In this document: positions 28,581 through 39,860 of the stretch, in pieces
How the letters are laid out: each line of letters begins with the position of its first letter
How positions within the stretch are numbered: the first letter of the stretch is position 1
Source: Halospina denitrificans
GTDB lineage: Bacteria > Pseudomonadota > Gammaproteobacteria > Pseudomonadales > Oleiphilaceae
Length of the DNA: 64,000 nucleotides
Direction of reading: 5' to 3'
Assembly (NCBI RefSeq): GCF_004364635.1
Contig: NZ_SOAX01000001.1
Coordinates: 62,001 to 126,000 of the forward strand
The notes under the pieces: model-generated
What the model saw: the letters and a program-made list of their open reading frames with translations, nothing else
Told to the model about the DNA's origin: nothing
Database searches by the model: none
Made by a program: the position numbers and the translations under genes

Positions 28581-29566
28581 GGACTATCCTCCCCGTCATC
28601 GAACAGCAGCGCGTTGGGGCGCCGTTCCACCTTTTCCGAAAAACGCCGCAGCGCCGTGGTCGCGGCCGTCAATTCCCGTAGTACGGTGCGCAGGTCATCC
28701 CGCTCGGGCGAGCGGGGGTGGGTCATATCCTCCAGGTTGTTCGCAACCCGCTCGGTCCGTTCCAGAAGCCCGGAGGCCCGCTCCAGCACCTGCTCCAGTT
28801 CTTCACCGCGGTCCCGGAACTGATCGCGCCCCTCCTCGCCCAGCCGCTCAACACTGCCTAGAGCGCTACCGGCATCCGCCTCCAGTGTGGAAAGGGTTTC
28901 CCTTGCCCGGGAAATAAGAGCACGGCTTTCATCCAGGGTGGTGTGGAGCTTGCCGCCAATCCCCGTCATTTCCTTTTCCAGGGTCCGGCTCAGGGAAGTC
29001 AGCGATTCAAGGGTAACCACAGCCTTCTCCAGCGACGCCTTCCAGGGAAACTGCTCCACCGCGTTCCTCGCCTGCTGGAAGTCCGAGGGTTTTGACGGGA
29101 TTTCCGTCACCGACTCCTCCTCATCCTCGGAATGACGAAACCTCACAGGATCATCCGGGTAGAAATCCAGCTCTACGGCCATCTGCCCGGTAAGCAGGCT
29201 CCGGGGGCGGATCTGGGCCCTCAGACCGTTGGCCACCAGCCGATCGATATCGAGCCGCCGGGGACTGCCCTCACCCGTAAAGTTGATATCCCCGGGCCGT
29301 AGCCTCAGGAAAACCGGCATGACGACCGAGAAGGTCTCCGGATCCCCCTTGATGGCGAGCCGGCTCACGGAACCGATTTCGATGCCGCGGAAAGTGACGG
29401 GCGCCCCGGCTGAAAGGCCGGAGAGCGGCTCATTGAAGTAGACCACCGCCTGCTGGCTGGGCTCAAACCAGCGCAGCCCGCCGAACGCCAGAAGCCCGAC
29501 AAAGGCAAGCACCAGGCCGCCCAGGACAAAAAGGCCAACCAGCGCCGGTTTGGTTCGATTCCCCAT
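28577..29566 (-). CDS. MCE-domain substrate-binding protein (MlaD-like)
   Basis: 329-residue periplasmic MCE protein with one N-terminal membrane anchor (LVGLFVLGGLVLAFVGLLAF). The MCE domain (about residues 35-115) reads VVYFNEPLSGLSAGAPVTFRG with IEIGSVSRLAI next. The long C-terminal part is a coiled-coil helix (TLESLTSLSRTLEKEMTG onward), longer than MlaD. It binds lipids and passes them between membranes. ATG 29566 has GGAG six bases ahead. Confidence 0.92.
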   Translation of the reverse strand: MGNRTKPALVGLFVLGGLVLAFVGLLAFGGLRWFEPSQQAVVYFNEPLSGLSAGAPVTFRGIEIGSVSRLAIKGDPETFSVVMPVFLRLRPGDINFTGEGSPRRLDIDRLVANGLRAQIRPRSLLTGQMAVELDFYPDDPVRFRHSEDEEESVTEIPSKPSDFQQARNAVEQFPWKASLEKAVVTLESLTSLSRTLEKEMTGIGGKLHTTLDESRALISRARETLSTLEADAGSALGSVERLGEEGRDQFRDRGEELEQVLERASGLLERTERVANNLEDMTHPRSPERDDLRTVLRELTAATTALRRFSEKVERRPNALLFDDGEDSP

Positions 29567-29598
29567 TGGTTCTCCATCCATGCTTCAGAGCAAGTCGA

Positions 29599-30366
29599 TC
29601 AGAGGCGAGTGTTCAGGAACTCTCGCACCTGGTCGTGCTCGCTCTGCTTCTGTAAGTCCCGGGGTGCGCCCCGGGCAATGGCCGTCTTTGTTTCAGGATC
29701 CAGATAGAGGCTGTCGTCCGCAATGGCAAACAGGCTCTCCAGTTCATGGGTCACCATTACCACGGTAACACCCAGTGTCGCGCGCAGGCGCAGGATCAGC
29801 GTATCCAGGCGCCGCGCACTGAGCGGATCCAGACCGGCCGAAGGCTCATCCAGGAACAGCACCCTCGGGTCCATTGCCAGAGCCCTCGCCAGGCCCGCGC
29901 GCTTGCGCATCCCGCCGGAAAGAGCCGCAGGGTACACGTCCGAAGCCCCCGCAAGCCCCACCAGTGCCAGCTTGAACGCCACCTGGTCGGCAATCAGCTC
30001 CGGTGATCGGTCCGTGAACAGCTCCAGGGGCAGGGCCACGTTCTCCGCCACCGTCATGGAACTCCACAACGCGCCTCCCTGAAAGAGCACGCCCGCCTGC
30101 TGCAGCAACCGGTTGCGGTCATGCTGCTCCAGTCCCCAGAAATTCTCGCCCCCCAGGAACACCCGCCCGGCGGCCGGCTCATGAAGCCCGACCATATGGC
30201 GCAGCAGCGTGCTCTTGCCGCAGCCGCTGGGCCCCATGATCGCAAAGATGGTTCCCGGCACGATCTCGAAATCCAGATCCCGCTGGACCACGGTATCCCC
30301 GAAGGCCATGGTCAGCCGGTCGACCCGCGCCACTGTTTCTTCCGGGCGGTTCCGCGATGCCATCAT
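29599..30366 (-). CDS. MlaF-like lipid ABC transporter ATPase
   Basis: 255-residue ABC ATPase. Walker A GPSGCGKSTLL, signature LSGGMRKRAGLARAL, Walker B VLFLDEPSAGLDPLSA and switch VTHE. The SGGMRKR form is typical of MlaF/Ttg2A ATPases for MCE transporters. Start candidates are a GTG at 30369 and ATGs at 30366 and 30363, all overlapping the permease stop. Confidence 0.93.
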   Translation of the reverse strand: MMASRNRPEETVARVDRLTMAFGDTVVQRDLDFEIVPGTIFAIMGPSGCGKSTLLRHMVGLHEPAAGRVFLGGENFWGLEQHDRNRLLQQAGVLFQGGALWSSMTVAENVALPLELFTDRSPELIADQVAFKLALVGLAGASDVYPAALSGGMRKRAGLARALAMDPRVLFLDEPSAGLDPLSARRLDTLILRLRATLGVTVVMVTHELESLFAIADDSLYLDPETKTAIARGAPRDLQKQSEHDQVREFLNTRL

Positions 30367-31505
30367 CACGCCCCCGTCAACGTGCTGACGATGGCAAACA
30401 CGGAATCCACCGCAATAATGCCCACAATACTGATCACCACCGCGCGGGTGGCGGATTCACCCACAGCCGCCGCACTGCGCCCGGAGCGCAAGCCAATATG
30501 GCAGCTCACCATGCCAATGAGCGCGCCAAAGCACACGCTCTTGAGAAGCCCGATGTAGAAGTGGTAAAGGGCGACCTTTTCGAAGGTGCGGGCCAGATAG
30601 ATGGCGGGTTCAAGCCCAAGCGCCAGCATCGAAACGATCAGCCCTCCGAGAATGCTGATGGCCGAGGCGTAGAGATAGAGCAGTGGCATCATCAGGGTCA
30701 GCGCCAGTATGCGCGGAAAGGCCAGGAAATCGTAGGAGGACACGCCCAGGGTCTTGAGCGCATCCACCTCCTCGTTCACCTCCATGGAGGCCAGGTGGGC
30801 GGCAAAGGCCGCGCCCGTTCGCCCCGCCATCACAATGGCCGTCATCATCGCCGCCATTTCCCGGGCCACCGCAACGCCGACCATCTCCGGAATATAGATC
30901 TCGGCCCCGAAATCCTGCAGCTGCAGTGCGCCCACAAAGGCGAGGATACTGCCCACCAGCAGGCTGACCAGCGTAATGATAGGCAGCGCCTGCACGCCGC
31001 TCTGGGTCAGCGCGTCCAGGAAGTCCCGGGCCCGAAAGCCCACACTACCGGATGCCAGACGCCCAAGCCCCTTCATGTAAAGGACCACACTGACGCCAAC
31101 GGCATAGGTTGCATTGCCGGCCCCCAGCAGCACCTCCCATACCCGCTCCAGCAGGGGCGCTGCCAGGGGCCTGCGGGCATCGCCAATACGGTCCCGGGTC
31201 AGGTCGAGGAGCGCCTGAAGCTCTTCGTCCAGGTCGCCCGCATGCAGTGCCGCCCCCTTCTCCTCAAGCCGGGTTTCCAGGCCATACAGAAGAGCCGGAA
31301 GCACAGATCCGTGCCAGCTTTCCAGCGCGCCTGCATCCACATCCAGGCGCTTGATACCGCTGGGACAGGCTTTCAGAACCGCGCTGGCCGAGGGGAACGC
31401 CTGCCCCTCTCCGGGCTGCCAATCGCCCCGCAACACCAGCATGGCGCTGTCACCCTCGTCGCTCACGGACCAGAGCGGTTCCGCGGATTGCTCCTGGCGC
31501 ATCAT
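30366..31505 (-). CDS. MlaE-like permease with N-terminal STAS-like domain
   Basis: 379-residue inner-membrane protein. Residues 1-110 are soluble and look STAS-like (LVLRGDWQPGEGQ, IKRLDVDAGALESWHGS). Residues from about 120 form the MlaE permease with ITLVSLLVGSILAFVGALQL, ARELAAMMTA-type AREMAAMMTAIVMAGRTGAA and EVDALKTLGVSSYDFL. In the standard Mla system the STAS protein MlaB is separate, so this is a natural fusion. First gene of the four-gene transporter operon. Confidence 0.92.
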   Translation of the reverse strand: MMRQEQSAEPLWSVSDEGDSAMLVLRGDWQPGEGQAFPSASAVLKACPSGIKRLDVDAGALESWHGSVLPALLYGLETRLEEKGAALHAGDLDEELQALLDLTRDRIGDARRPLAAPLLERVWEVLLGAGNATYAVGVSVVLYMKGLGRLASGSVGFRARDFLDALTQSGVQALPIITLVSLLVGSILAFVGALQLQDFGAEIYIPEMVGVAVAREMAAMMTAIVMAGRTGAAFAAHLASMEVNEEVDALKTLGVSSYDFLAFPRILALTLMMPLLYLYASAISILGGLIVSMLALGLEPAIYLARTFEKVALYHFYIGLLKSVCFGALIGMVSCHIGLRSGRSAAAVGESATRAVVISIVGIIAVDSVFAIVSTLTGA

Positions 31506-31580
31506 TCGTCATTCCGTGATAGTGAATCTTGCCTGAAGCTTAACAGCACAGCGTCTTATAAAACGATTACTTCATGCTGA

Positions 31581-31976
31581 TTACCTTCCATCCACATTGT
31601 CTCGATCCTTTGGATGATTACCTCCATCCAGAACCTTCACCGGCTCCAACTCAAAAGGGTTTTCAACACCATCCAGACAGCCAATGTTGAAACTGAACTC
31701 ATTTGGGTTGGAGCGACGTTGATGATGGGTGTAGATGCCGCAAATGGAGCAGAAATAGTGCTTGGCCGTCATGGTATTGAATTGATAAAGACGCAGGTGC
31801 TCTTCCCCCTTGAGAATCGTGAGCCCATCAAGCGGAACAGAAGCCACAATGGCGCCCCGGCGACGGCACATCGAGCAGCTGCAGTGGCGGGGCTCAACCA
31901 GCCCATTGGGTAAGGACAGCTGAAACTGGACCGCGCCGCAGTGGCAGGAGGCGTTGTGGACTGGGTGAATCTTCAT
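31581..31976 (-). CDS. GFA-family zinc protein
   Basis: 131-residue member of the GFA (glutathione-dependent formaldehyde-activating-like) fold. The zinc cysteines are in SCHCGAVQFQL, CSCSMCRRRGA and FCSICGIYTHH. Most GFA proteins have no proven substrate, so the family name should not be taken as function. It reads leftward and diverges from nothing nearby; the A+T content is higher than its neighbours. Confidence 0.88.
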   Translation of the reverse strand: MKIHPVHNASCHCGAVQFQLSLPNGLVEPRHCSCSMCRRRGAIVASVPLDGLTILKGEEHLRLYQFNTMTAKHYFCSICGIYTHHQRRSNPNEFSFNIGCLDGVENPFELEPVKVLDGGNHPKDRDNVDGR

Positions 31977-32037
31977 AACAGTGGACTCCTGGTGCGATAT
32001 CCCTCACTCGAGACCCGCCGTCAAGCGAGGCGTCCAA

Positions 32038-32589
32038 TCACTGTAAAGGTGCATACCCGGCGTTTTCCATGGTGCGCGGCAGATTGAACGGCACATTCCC
32101 GACGCGTTCCTCCAGGTGTCGGCGCAAGCCGAGGGGAAGGGCCCGGTATTTCCCGGCAAGCCGGTGATAGCGATAGCCTTCATCAAGGAAACGCTCATGG
32201 GTGGGGTAGTTTGAGCGACCCGCCTTACCACGCTTAGCCTGCAGATGAGCGAGAACGTCGCGCTTGAGCGCTCCCTCCTGCTGCATCTCCCGTTCACAGA
32301 GGTACTGGTTCCGGGCGTGAAGATAGGCCAACGCGGTCACCACCTGGTGGCGTTTCGCACCCAGCGACGACAGCTTTTCCGCGTCAAGAACCGGTCCCTG
32401 TCGATCAGCTGCGATGCGCTCACAGGCTTCAATCTGTTCGCCGAGGGACGGCTCCGACTGCGTCATCCTGTCCTCAAGGATCCGGTTCAGGACGCTACGA
32501 TTGCTCTCGCCGTCAGCCGCGGGCACAACAATCAGGGCAAGCAGGAAAAACATCAATCGCCCCGGGGTCCTCTGGGATTGATTTGCCAT
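32038..32589 (-). CDS. Exported protein of unknown function
   Basis: 183 residues with an N-terminal hydrophobic segment (LMFFLLALIVVPAADG) that may be a signal peptide. The rest is helical and basic, with YLHARNQYLCEREMQQEGAL and THERFLDEGYRYHRLAGKYR. No family recognised. ATG 32589 is preceded by GGGAGG at ideal spacing; a start 12 codons upstream is less likely. Confidence 0.65.
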   Translation of the reverse strand: MANQSQRTPGRLMFFLLALIVVPAADGESNRSVLNRILEDRMTQSEPSLGEQIEACERIAADRQGPVLDAEKLSSLGAKRHQVVTALAYLHARNQYLCEREMQQEGALKRDVLAHLQAKRGKAGRSNYPTHERFLDEGYRYHRLAGKYRALPLGLRRHLEERVGNVPFNLPRTMENAGYAPLQ

Positions 32590-32718
32590 TGTTCGGCCCT
32601 CCCGTGCCTGGGGTCTGCCACTCAAACAACATCAGTCCTGGGATCAGTGTATCGCTGAAGAACACCCGGGCAACAGCATTATCATCCTCGTTGAGAAACC
32701 GACCGATCACCGTAAGGG

Positions 32719-32732
32719 TTGACCTGTGTCAA
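32719..32732. promoter_or_regulatory. Short dyad, possible operator ahead of the PLP-enzyme cluster
   Basis: TTGAC-CTGT-GTCAA, a perfect 5-bp dyad 80 bases before the first gene of the cluster. It could bind a dimeric regulator. Short dyads arise by chance, so confidence is low. Confidence 0.25.
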
Positions 32733-32811
32733 GGGTTTGTCCCGCCCGTTGCATGATGCTTAGAGGGCACTCATTCCCCGTCGGGGACGGGGTTGGCAAA
32801 GGAGCACTGTC

Positions 32812-33993
32812 ATGGCGGATTCGTCCAGGCGTTTCGCAACCCTGGCCCTGTGGGCCGCTCACCCGGAAGGGAGCGGTGAAAAGGATGTGGCCTTGCCCAT
32901 TCATCACAGCGTCAACTTCGCCTACGAGGATGTGGACGAATGGCTCGACGTCGCCCTGGGCAAGCGCCCCGGTCATATCTATTCGCGCAACACCAACCCT
33001 ACCGTGCGGCCACTGGAGCTGACCATGCGTGCCCTGGATGACGCCGAGGAGTGCATCAGCTTCTCCACCGGCATGGCCGCAATCAGTAACACCCTCTTTA
33101 CCCTGCTGGTGCCGGGCGACCGGGTCGTCGCCATCAAGGACACCTATGGCGGAACCAACAAGATCTTTCTGGAATTCATGCCCAGGAACAACGTGGAGGT
33201 CGCCCTCTGCGACACCCTGGATTTCGAGGAGATCGAGGCCGAGATCCGCAAGGGCTGCAAGGTACTCTACCTGGAGACACCCACCAACCCCACCCTGAAA
33301 GTCGTCGATATAGAGCGCCTGGCGCGGGTAGCCCATGAACACAGGGGCATTGTCATCGTCGACAACACCTTTGCCACTCCCGTGAACCAGCGGCCACTGG
33401 AACTGGGCGCTGACCTGGTTGTCTACAGCGCCACTAAGTACCTGAACGGCCACTCAGACGCCATGGGCGGCATCCTCAGCGGAGCCAAGGACCTGGTGGA
33501 CCAGGTATTCCACTACCGGGAGATCAATGGCGCCGCCCTGCATGCCAATTCCGCCTACATGATCCTGCGCGGCCTGAAGACCCTGGAGCTGCGTATTCAG
33601 CGCCACAACGAGAGTGCCCAGAGGATCGCCGAGTTCCTGCACGACCACGAGGGGGTCGAGGCCGTGTACTACCCCGGCCTTCCTGACCACCCCAATCACG
33701 ACATTGCCCGGCGGCAGATGGACGGTTTCGGCGGCATGCTGAGCTTCGCCCTGCCCGGCGATTTCGATCAGGTCAAAAAGCTGCTGCCCCGGCTTCACTA
33801 CAGCCACAACGCGGCCAGTCTCGGTTCCGTCGCCACCCTGGTGGGCCCGCCGCGCGTTACCAGCCATGTGGAACTGAGCATGGAGGAGCGGCGCGCTATG
33901 GGGATTCCAGAGAGCCTTATCCGTTATTCGGTGGGCATCGAGAACGTCGAGGATCTGCTCGCGGATCTCGACAGCGGCCTGTCCGGACTCTGA
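32812..33993 (+). CDS. PLP-dependent Cys/Met metabolism enzyme (cystathionine gamma-synthase family)
   Basis: 393-residue fold-type I PLP enzyme. YSRNTNPTVRPLE is the family entry motif, SFSTGMAAISNTL binds phosphate, and the Schiff-base lysine is K209 in SATKYLNGHSDAMGG. The family covers cystathionine gamma-synthase, beta- and gamma-lyases and methionine gamma-lyase; sequence alone does not settle which. A gamma-lyase here would make 2-oxobutyrate, a natural substrate for the dehydrogenase encoded downstream (inference). GGAG precedes the ATG; the next gene is 34 bases on. Confidence 0.9.
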   Translation: MADSSRRFATLALWAAHPEGSGEKDVALPIHHSVNFAYEDVDEWLDVALGKRPGHIYSRNTNPTVRPLELTMRALDDAEECISFSTGMAAISNTLFTLLVPGDRVVAIKDTYGGTNKIFLEFMPRNNVEVALCDTLDFEEIEAEIRKGCKVLYLETPTNPTLKVVDIERLARVAHEHRGIVIVDNTFATPVNQRPLELGADLVVYSATKYLNGHSDAMGGILSGAKDLVDQVFHYREINGAALHANSAYMILRGLKTLELRIQRHNESAQRIAEFLHDHEGVEAVYYPGLPDHPNHDIARRQMDGFGGMLSFALPGDFDQVKKLLPRLHYSHNAASLGSVATLVGPPRVTSHVELSMEERRAMGIPESLIRYSVGIENVEDLLADLDSGLSGL

Positions 33994-34027
33994 ACGGATT
34001 TCCGGATGACAAGAGGAGACACAGGGA

Positions 34028-35751
<1,724 letters not shown>

Positions 35752-35755
<4 letters not shown>

Positions 35756-37764
35756 ACGAGGCAACGGCTTCCCGCAAACCCCGAGTGTCGAAGGAACATA
35801 CCCTGGCCCTGCTGCGCGACATGCTCCGCGTGCGCCGTTTCGAGGAGCGCTGCGTGGAGCTGTATACCCAGGAAAAGATCCGGGGGTTTCTGCACGTCTG
35901 CATCGGCCAGGAAGGGGTGGCCGCGGGCGTCCTGTTCAATGTCGCCGAGGATGAGGCCGTGGTGGCCGCCTACCGGGACCACGGCCACGCGCTGCTCAAG
36001 GGCCTGTCCATGGACCGGGTGATGGCCGAGATGTATGGCAAGGCAGCCGGCTGTGCTTTGGGCCGCGGTGGCTCCATGCACCTGTTCGACGCGCAGACCC
36101 GCTTCTTCGGCGGCAACGCCATTGTCGGCGGCGGCATCCCCCTCGCCGTTGGCCTGGCGCTTGCCGACAAAATGCAGGGGCGGAACCGGGCCACCCTGTG
36201 CTTCTTCGGCGAAGGGGCCGCCTCCGAGGGCGTCTTCTACGAATCCATGAACCTGGCCGCCCTCTGGCAGCTGCCGGTGGTGTTCATCTGCGAGAACAAC
36301 TACTACGCCATGGGCACGCCACTGGCCGTTGAGCATGCCCAACCGGAAATCTTCCGCAAGGCCGAGGCGATCGGCGTGCCCAGCGAGCGGGTGGATGGCA
36401 TGAGCGTGGTGCAGGTGGAAGCGGCCACCCGCGATGCACTGGAGGCGGCGCGGACCGGCAAAGGGCCGCGCCTGATTGAATGCGAGACCTACCGCTTCCG
36501 CGCGCACTCCATGTTCGACCCCCAGCTCTACCGGGACAGGACCGAGGTGGAGGAATGGAAGCGGAAAGATCCAATCGACCGGCTGAGCAACTGGATGGCA
36601 CAGACCAACCTGATCAGCCAGGACGAGCTTGACGTCATGGAGGCGGCAATCGCCGAGGAAGTGGAGCAGGCGGTCCAGTTCGCCGAAGCGGCGGACTGGG
36701 AATCAACCGAGACCCTGTTTGATCACCTCAGCCTGCCCCTGCCGGAGCCGCTCCCTCCGCCACCGTCCCCGACCGCCGAAGCGGGGGAAATCAGCATGCG
36801 CGAGGCCTTCCAGCAGGGGCTCGAGGAAGCCCTGGCGCAGGATGAGCGGGTTTTCCTGATGGGCGAGGACATCGGCCGTTACGGGGGCTGCTACGCCGTT
36901 ACCCGTGACCTTTTCGAGCAGTTCGGCGCCGGGCGGGTGATTGACACACCACTTGCGGAAAACGGCTTCACCGGCGCCGGCCTGGGCGCTGCACTGGGCG
37001 GCATGCGGCCGGTGGTGGAGATCATGACCATCAACTTCAGCCTCCTGGCGATTGACCAGATCGTGAATACCGCCGCCGCCCTGCTGCACATGTCCGGCGG
37101 CCAGTTCAACGTACCGGTGGTCATCCGCATGGCCACCGGCGCCGGCCGCCAGGTGGCGGCCCAGCACTCCCACAGCCTGGAGAACTGGTACACCCATGTT
37201 CCCGGCCTGCGGGTGCTGGCACCGGCCACGGTGGAGGATGCCCGCTACATGCTCTGGGCGGCGCTGCAGGACCCCAACCCAGTCGTGATTGTCGAGCACG
37301 TGATGCTCTACAACCACAAGGCCGAACTGACCCCGCAGCCGCAGGGCGTGGACATCGAGAAGGCGGCCATCCGCCGCCCGGGCAGGGACATCACCCTCAT
37401 CACCTACGGCGGCTCGCTCTACAAGACCCTGGCGGCCTCCGAGCAGCTTGCCGCCGACGGCATCGAAGCCGAAGTCATCGACCTGCGCGTGCTGCGGCCG
37501 CTGGACACCGACACCCTGATCAAGTCCGTTAGCCGCACCCGGCGGGCAGTCATGGTCGACGAGGGCTGGAAGACCGGCAGCCTGGCCGGCGAGCTGATGG
37601 CGATCCTCAACGAGCAGGCATTCTGGGAGCTGGATGCACCTCCGGCCAGGGTGTGCAGTGCCGAGGTGCCGGTGCCCTACGCCAGGCACATGGAGCAGGC
37701 CGTGCTGCCGAGCGTGGATGCCATTGTCGCCGCCGCGAAACGCACGCTCGGAGAGGCGCCATGA
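35752..37764 (+). CDS. 2-oxoacid dehydrogenase E1, fused alpha and beta subunits
   Basis: 670-residue thiamine-diphosphate decarboxylase. The alpha half (about 1-325) has [28 protein letters not shown] and the ThDP motif from GEG (153-155) to NN (182-183). A Pro-rich linker (about 330-345) leads to the beta half, with [20 protein letters not shown] and [14 protein letters not shown]. Pyruvate, acetoin or branched-chain oxoacids are possible substrates. Alpha and beta are normally separate proteins in this subfamily. ATGA overlaps at both ends. Confidence 0.92.
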
Positions 37765-38975
37765 GCGACTTCCTCATGCCCTCACTGGGCGCCGACATGG
37801 ACAGCGGCAGGCTGGTGGAATGGAAGGTGCAACCCGGGGACCGGGTCAGCAAGGGTCAGGTAATCGCTTCGGTGGAGACCGCCAAGGCCGTGATGGACGT
37901 GGAGGTCTTCGAGGACGGCGTCGTGGAAGCCCTGTACGTGACCGAGGACACCGACGTGGATGTGGGCACTCCACTGGCCCGGATCGGCGATGGCAGCGGC
38001 ATGGGGCAGGCGGCATCCGGCGGCGGGGCTGAATACGGCCCGAAACCCGAGCCTGCAACACCAACGGCACCGGAGGCCGCCCAAACCGAACCGGATCGGG
38101 TCCCGCCAGAACCCGCCTCGCCACCCGCATCCGACAAGCGCAGCGCCGGAGAGCGCGTGCCAGCCTCACCCGCCGCACGCCGCAAGGCGAGGGAAGAGGG
38201 CATCCCCCTTTCACAGCTGCGTGGCAGTGGCCCGGACGGCGCCATCGTGCTCCGGGATCTCCAGGGCACGCAGCCCACCAGCCCGAAAACCCGGCCGACG
38301 GCCGGTTTCGATCCCGCCCAGATGCGCGCCGCCATCGCCGCCGCCATGAGCCGCTCCAAGCGCGAGATACCGCATTACTACCTCGCCACCACCGTCGATC
38401 TGCATGCGGCCGAGCAGTGGCTCGCGGACTACAACGAACACGAGCCGCCGGAAAACCGCCTGCTGCTGTCCGCGCTCTTCATGAAAGCCACCGCCCTGGC
38501 CCTGGCCCGCTACTCCGAACTCAACGGCCACTATGGCGAAGACGGTTTCGTTGCCGCGACTCAGGTCAACCTGGGGATGGCCGTGCACCTGCGGGGTGGC
38601 GGCCTGGTGGCGCCAGCCATTATGGATGCCGATACACTGACACTGCCGGAACTGATGCACCAGCTTCGGGACCTGGTGCGCCGGGCCCGGGGCGGAGGCC
38701 TGCGCCTGTCCGAGATGACCGGCGGCACCGCCACCGTCACCGCCCTGGGGGATCGCGGCGTCGACACCGTCTATGGCGTCATCTATCCGCCCCAGGTCGC
38801 CATGATCGGTATTGGCCGTGCCCGCCGGCAGCCGTTGGCAGTGGAGGATGGCATTGCCGTGCGACTGGCCGTGGATCTCAGCCTGGCTGCGGATCACCGC
38901 GTCTGTGACGGTCACCTGGGCGCCCTTTTCCTGAATGAAATCGAGCAACTGCTACAGCAACCGGAGGCACTGTGA
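37761..38975 (+). CDS. Lipoyl-dependent acyltransferase E2 of the 2-oxoacid dehydrogenase
   Basis: 404 residues. One lipoyl domain (1-80) with lipoyl lysine K42 in [14 protein letters not shown], a Pro/Glu-rich linker, a peripheral-subunit-binding domain ([20 protein letters not shown]) and the catalytic domain (about 180-404). The catalytic DHRVCDG at 378-384 keeps His379 and Asp383. It receives the acyl group from E1 on lipoamide and passes it to CoA, or possibly to the ACP next door (inference). The start is set by ATGA overlap with E1; the frame is open further upstream inside E1. Confidence 0.92.
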   Translation: MSDFLMPSLGADMDSGRLVEWKVQPGDRVSKGQVIASVETAKAVMDVEVFEDGVVEALYVTEDTDVDVGTPLARIGDGSGMGQAASGGGAEYGPKPEPATPTAPEAAQTEPDRVPPEPASPPASDKRSAGERVPASPAARRKAREEGIPLSQLRGSGPDGAIVLRDLQGTQPTSPKTRPTAGFDPAQMRAAIAAAMSRSKREIPHYYLATTVDLHAAEQWLADYNEHEPPENRLLLSALFMKATALALARYSELNGHYGEDGFVAATQVNLGMAVHLRGGGLVAPAIMDADTLTLPELMHQLRDLVRRARGGGLRLSEMTGGTATVTALGDRGVDTVYGVIYPPQVAMIGIGRARRQPLAVEDGIAVRLAVDLSLAADHRVCDGHLGALFLNEIEQLLQQPEAL

Positions 38976-39214
38976 ACAGGGACGAATTACGCAAGGCGGT
39001 ACTGGAGGAACTCACCGGTATTGCCCCGGACATTGATCTGGCATCGTTCGACGACAACGCGAACCTGCAGGACGAATACGACCTGGATTCCATGGACGCG
39101 CTGACCCTGGCGGAGCGAGTGCACAAGCGGCTGGGGGTCAACATTCCCGACCAGGATTACGCGCGCATGCACTGCATCGCGGAGCTCCTGGATTATCTGG
39201 AGAAAAGGGTCTGA
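38972..39214 (+). CDS. Acyl carrier protein coupled to the E1-E2 operon
   Basis: 80-residue acidic four-helix carrier. The phosphopantetheine site is S40 in DEYDLDSMDALTLAER, a DSM variant of the usual DSL. A GTG start overlaps the E2 stop by 4 bases. It is not the fatty-acid AcpP, whose DSLDTVELVM sequence differs. An ACP in a 2-oxoacid dehydrogenase operon is unusual and suggests the acyl group is delivered to ACP. No phosphopantetheinyl transferase is in the window. Confidence 0.88.
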   Translation: MNRDELRKAVLEELTGIAPDIDLASFDDNANLQDEYDLDSMDALTLAERVHKRLGVNIPDQDYARMHCIAELLDYLEKRV

Positions 39215-39219
39215 TGGGC

Positions 39220-39621
39220 CTACCCCCAACCCCTGAGCTGGGCAGCGATGTAGGGTGCAAGGAGCGTTACCGCAAGAACGACCGGCCAGATGTTGCCGCC
39301 CTTGAACGTATAGGCCTCAAGCAGTACCGGCCACGACTTGCCCTGCCACAGCCCGAATGCAAACTCAAAAACGAGCGTGAGCGCGAGCCAGCCAAACCCA
39401 ACGGCCCAGAACTGCATAGGACGGCGAATCTGCAGCCAGGGGAGCGACAGGTACGCCACGCCGATGATCAGGGCTGAAAGCAGCAATCCGCTCAGCACGA
39501 GCGCGGCCGGAATTCCCAGCCGCGGCATGAGCACCGCCTCGCGCAATGCGCCATTCGCGATAGCCAGGACGAGAATGCCGACCCAGATTGTAAATGCCTT
39601 TAAAGCCACGACCGAAAGCAT
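39220..39621 (-). CDS. Four-helix membrane protein of unknown function
   Basis: 133 residues with four predicted membrane segments (about 5-25, 33-57, 68-90 and 108-128). Between segments lie the conserved-looking LREAVLMPRLG and FEFAFGLWQGKSWPVLLEAY. I recall similar uncharacterised proteins in many bacteria. GGGAG precedes the ATG. It converges on the ACP gene with a 5-base gap. Confidence 0.8.
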   Translation of the reverse strand: MLSVVALKAFTIWVGILVLAIANGALREAVLMPRLGIPAALVLSGLLLSALIIGVAYLSLPWLQIRRPMQFWAVGFGWLALTLVFEFAFGLWQGKSWPVLLEAYTFKGGNIWPVVLAVTLLAPYIAAQLRGWG

Positions 39622-39650
39622 CTATTGCTCCCTTACTGGAGATATCAATG

Positions 39651-39666
39651 TCAGGTGATTACCTGA
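39651..39666. promoter_or_regulatory. Short dyad upstream of the membrane-protein gene
   Basis: TCAGGT-GATT-ACCTGA, a perfect 6-bp dyad 30 bases before the leftward ATG at 39621, in a 239-base A+T-rich gap that otherwise shows nothing clear. Could be an operator. Confidence 0.3.
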
Positions 39667-39860
39667 ATGGTGACCCGATCACAGACGGGGAATGAACTTT
39701 AACGAGTGACTGAATGAAGACTTCAGGATTCTGGTCGATATATTTTACCCAGGACCTCAGCATACCCGGCCACCCGGCACCATGGAATCGCATGATTTCT
39801 AGTTTTCGTTCATTCAATAATACCCTACAGTTTTGAAATCACAGGCGAGGGGCGTCGGGC

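Noticed and set aside
32513-32710. A 65-codon minus-strand frame upstream of the exported protein gene
   Set aside because: It overlaps the better-supported gene at 32038-32589, has no clear ribosome site and no recognisable fold.
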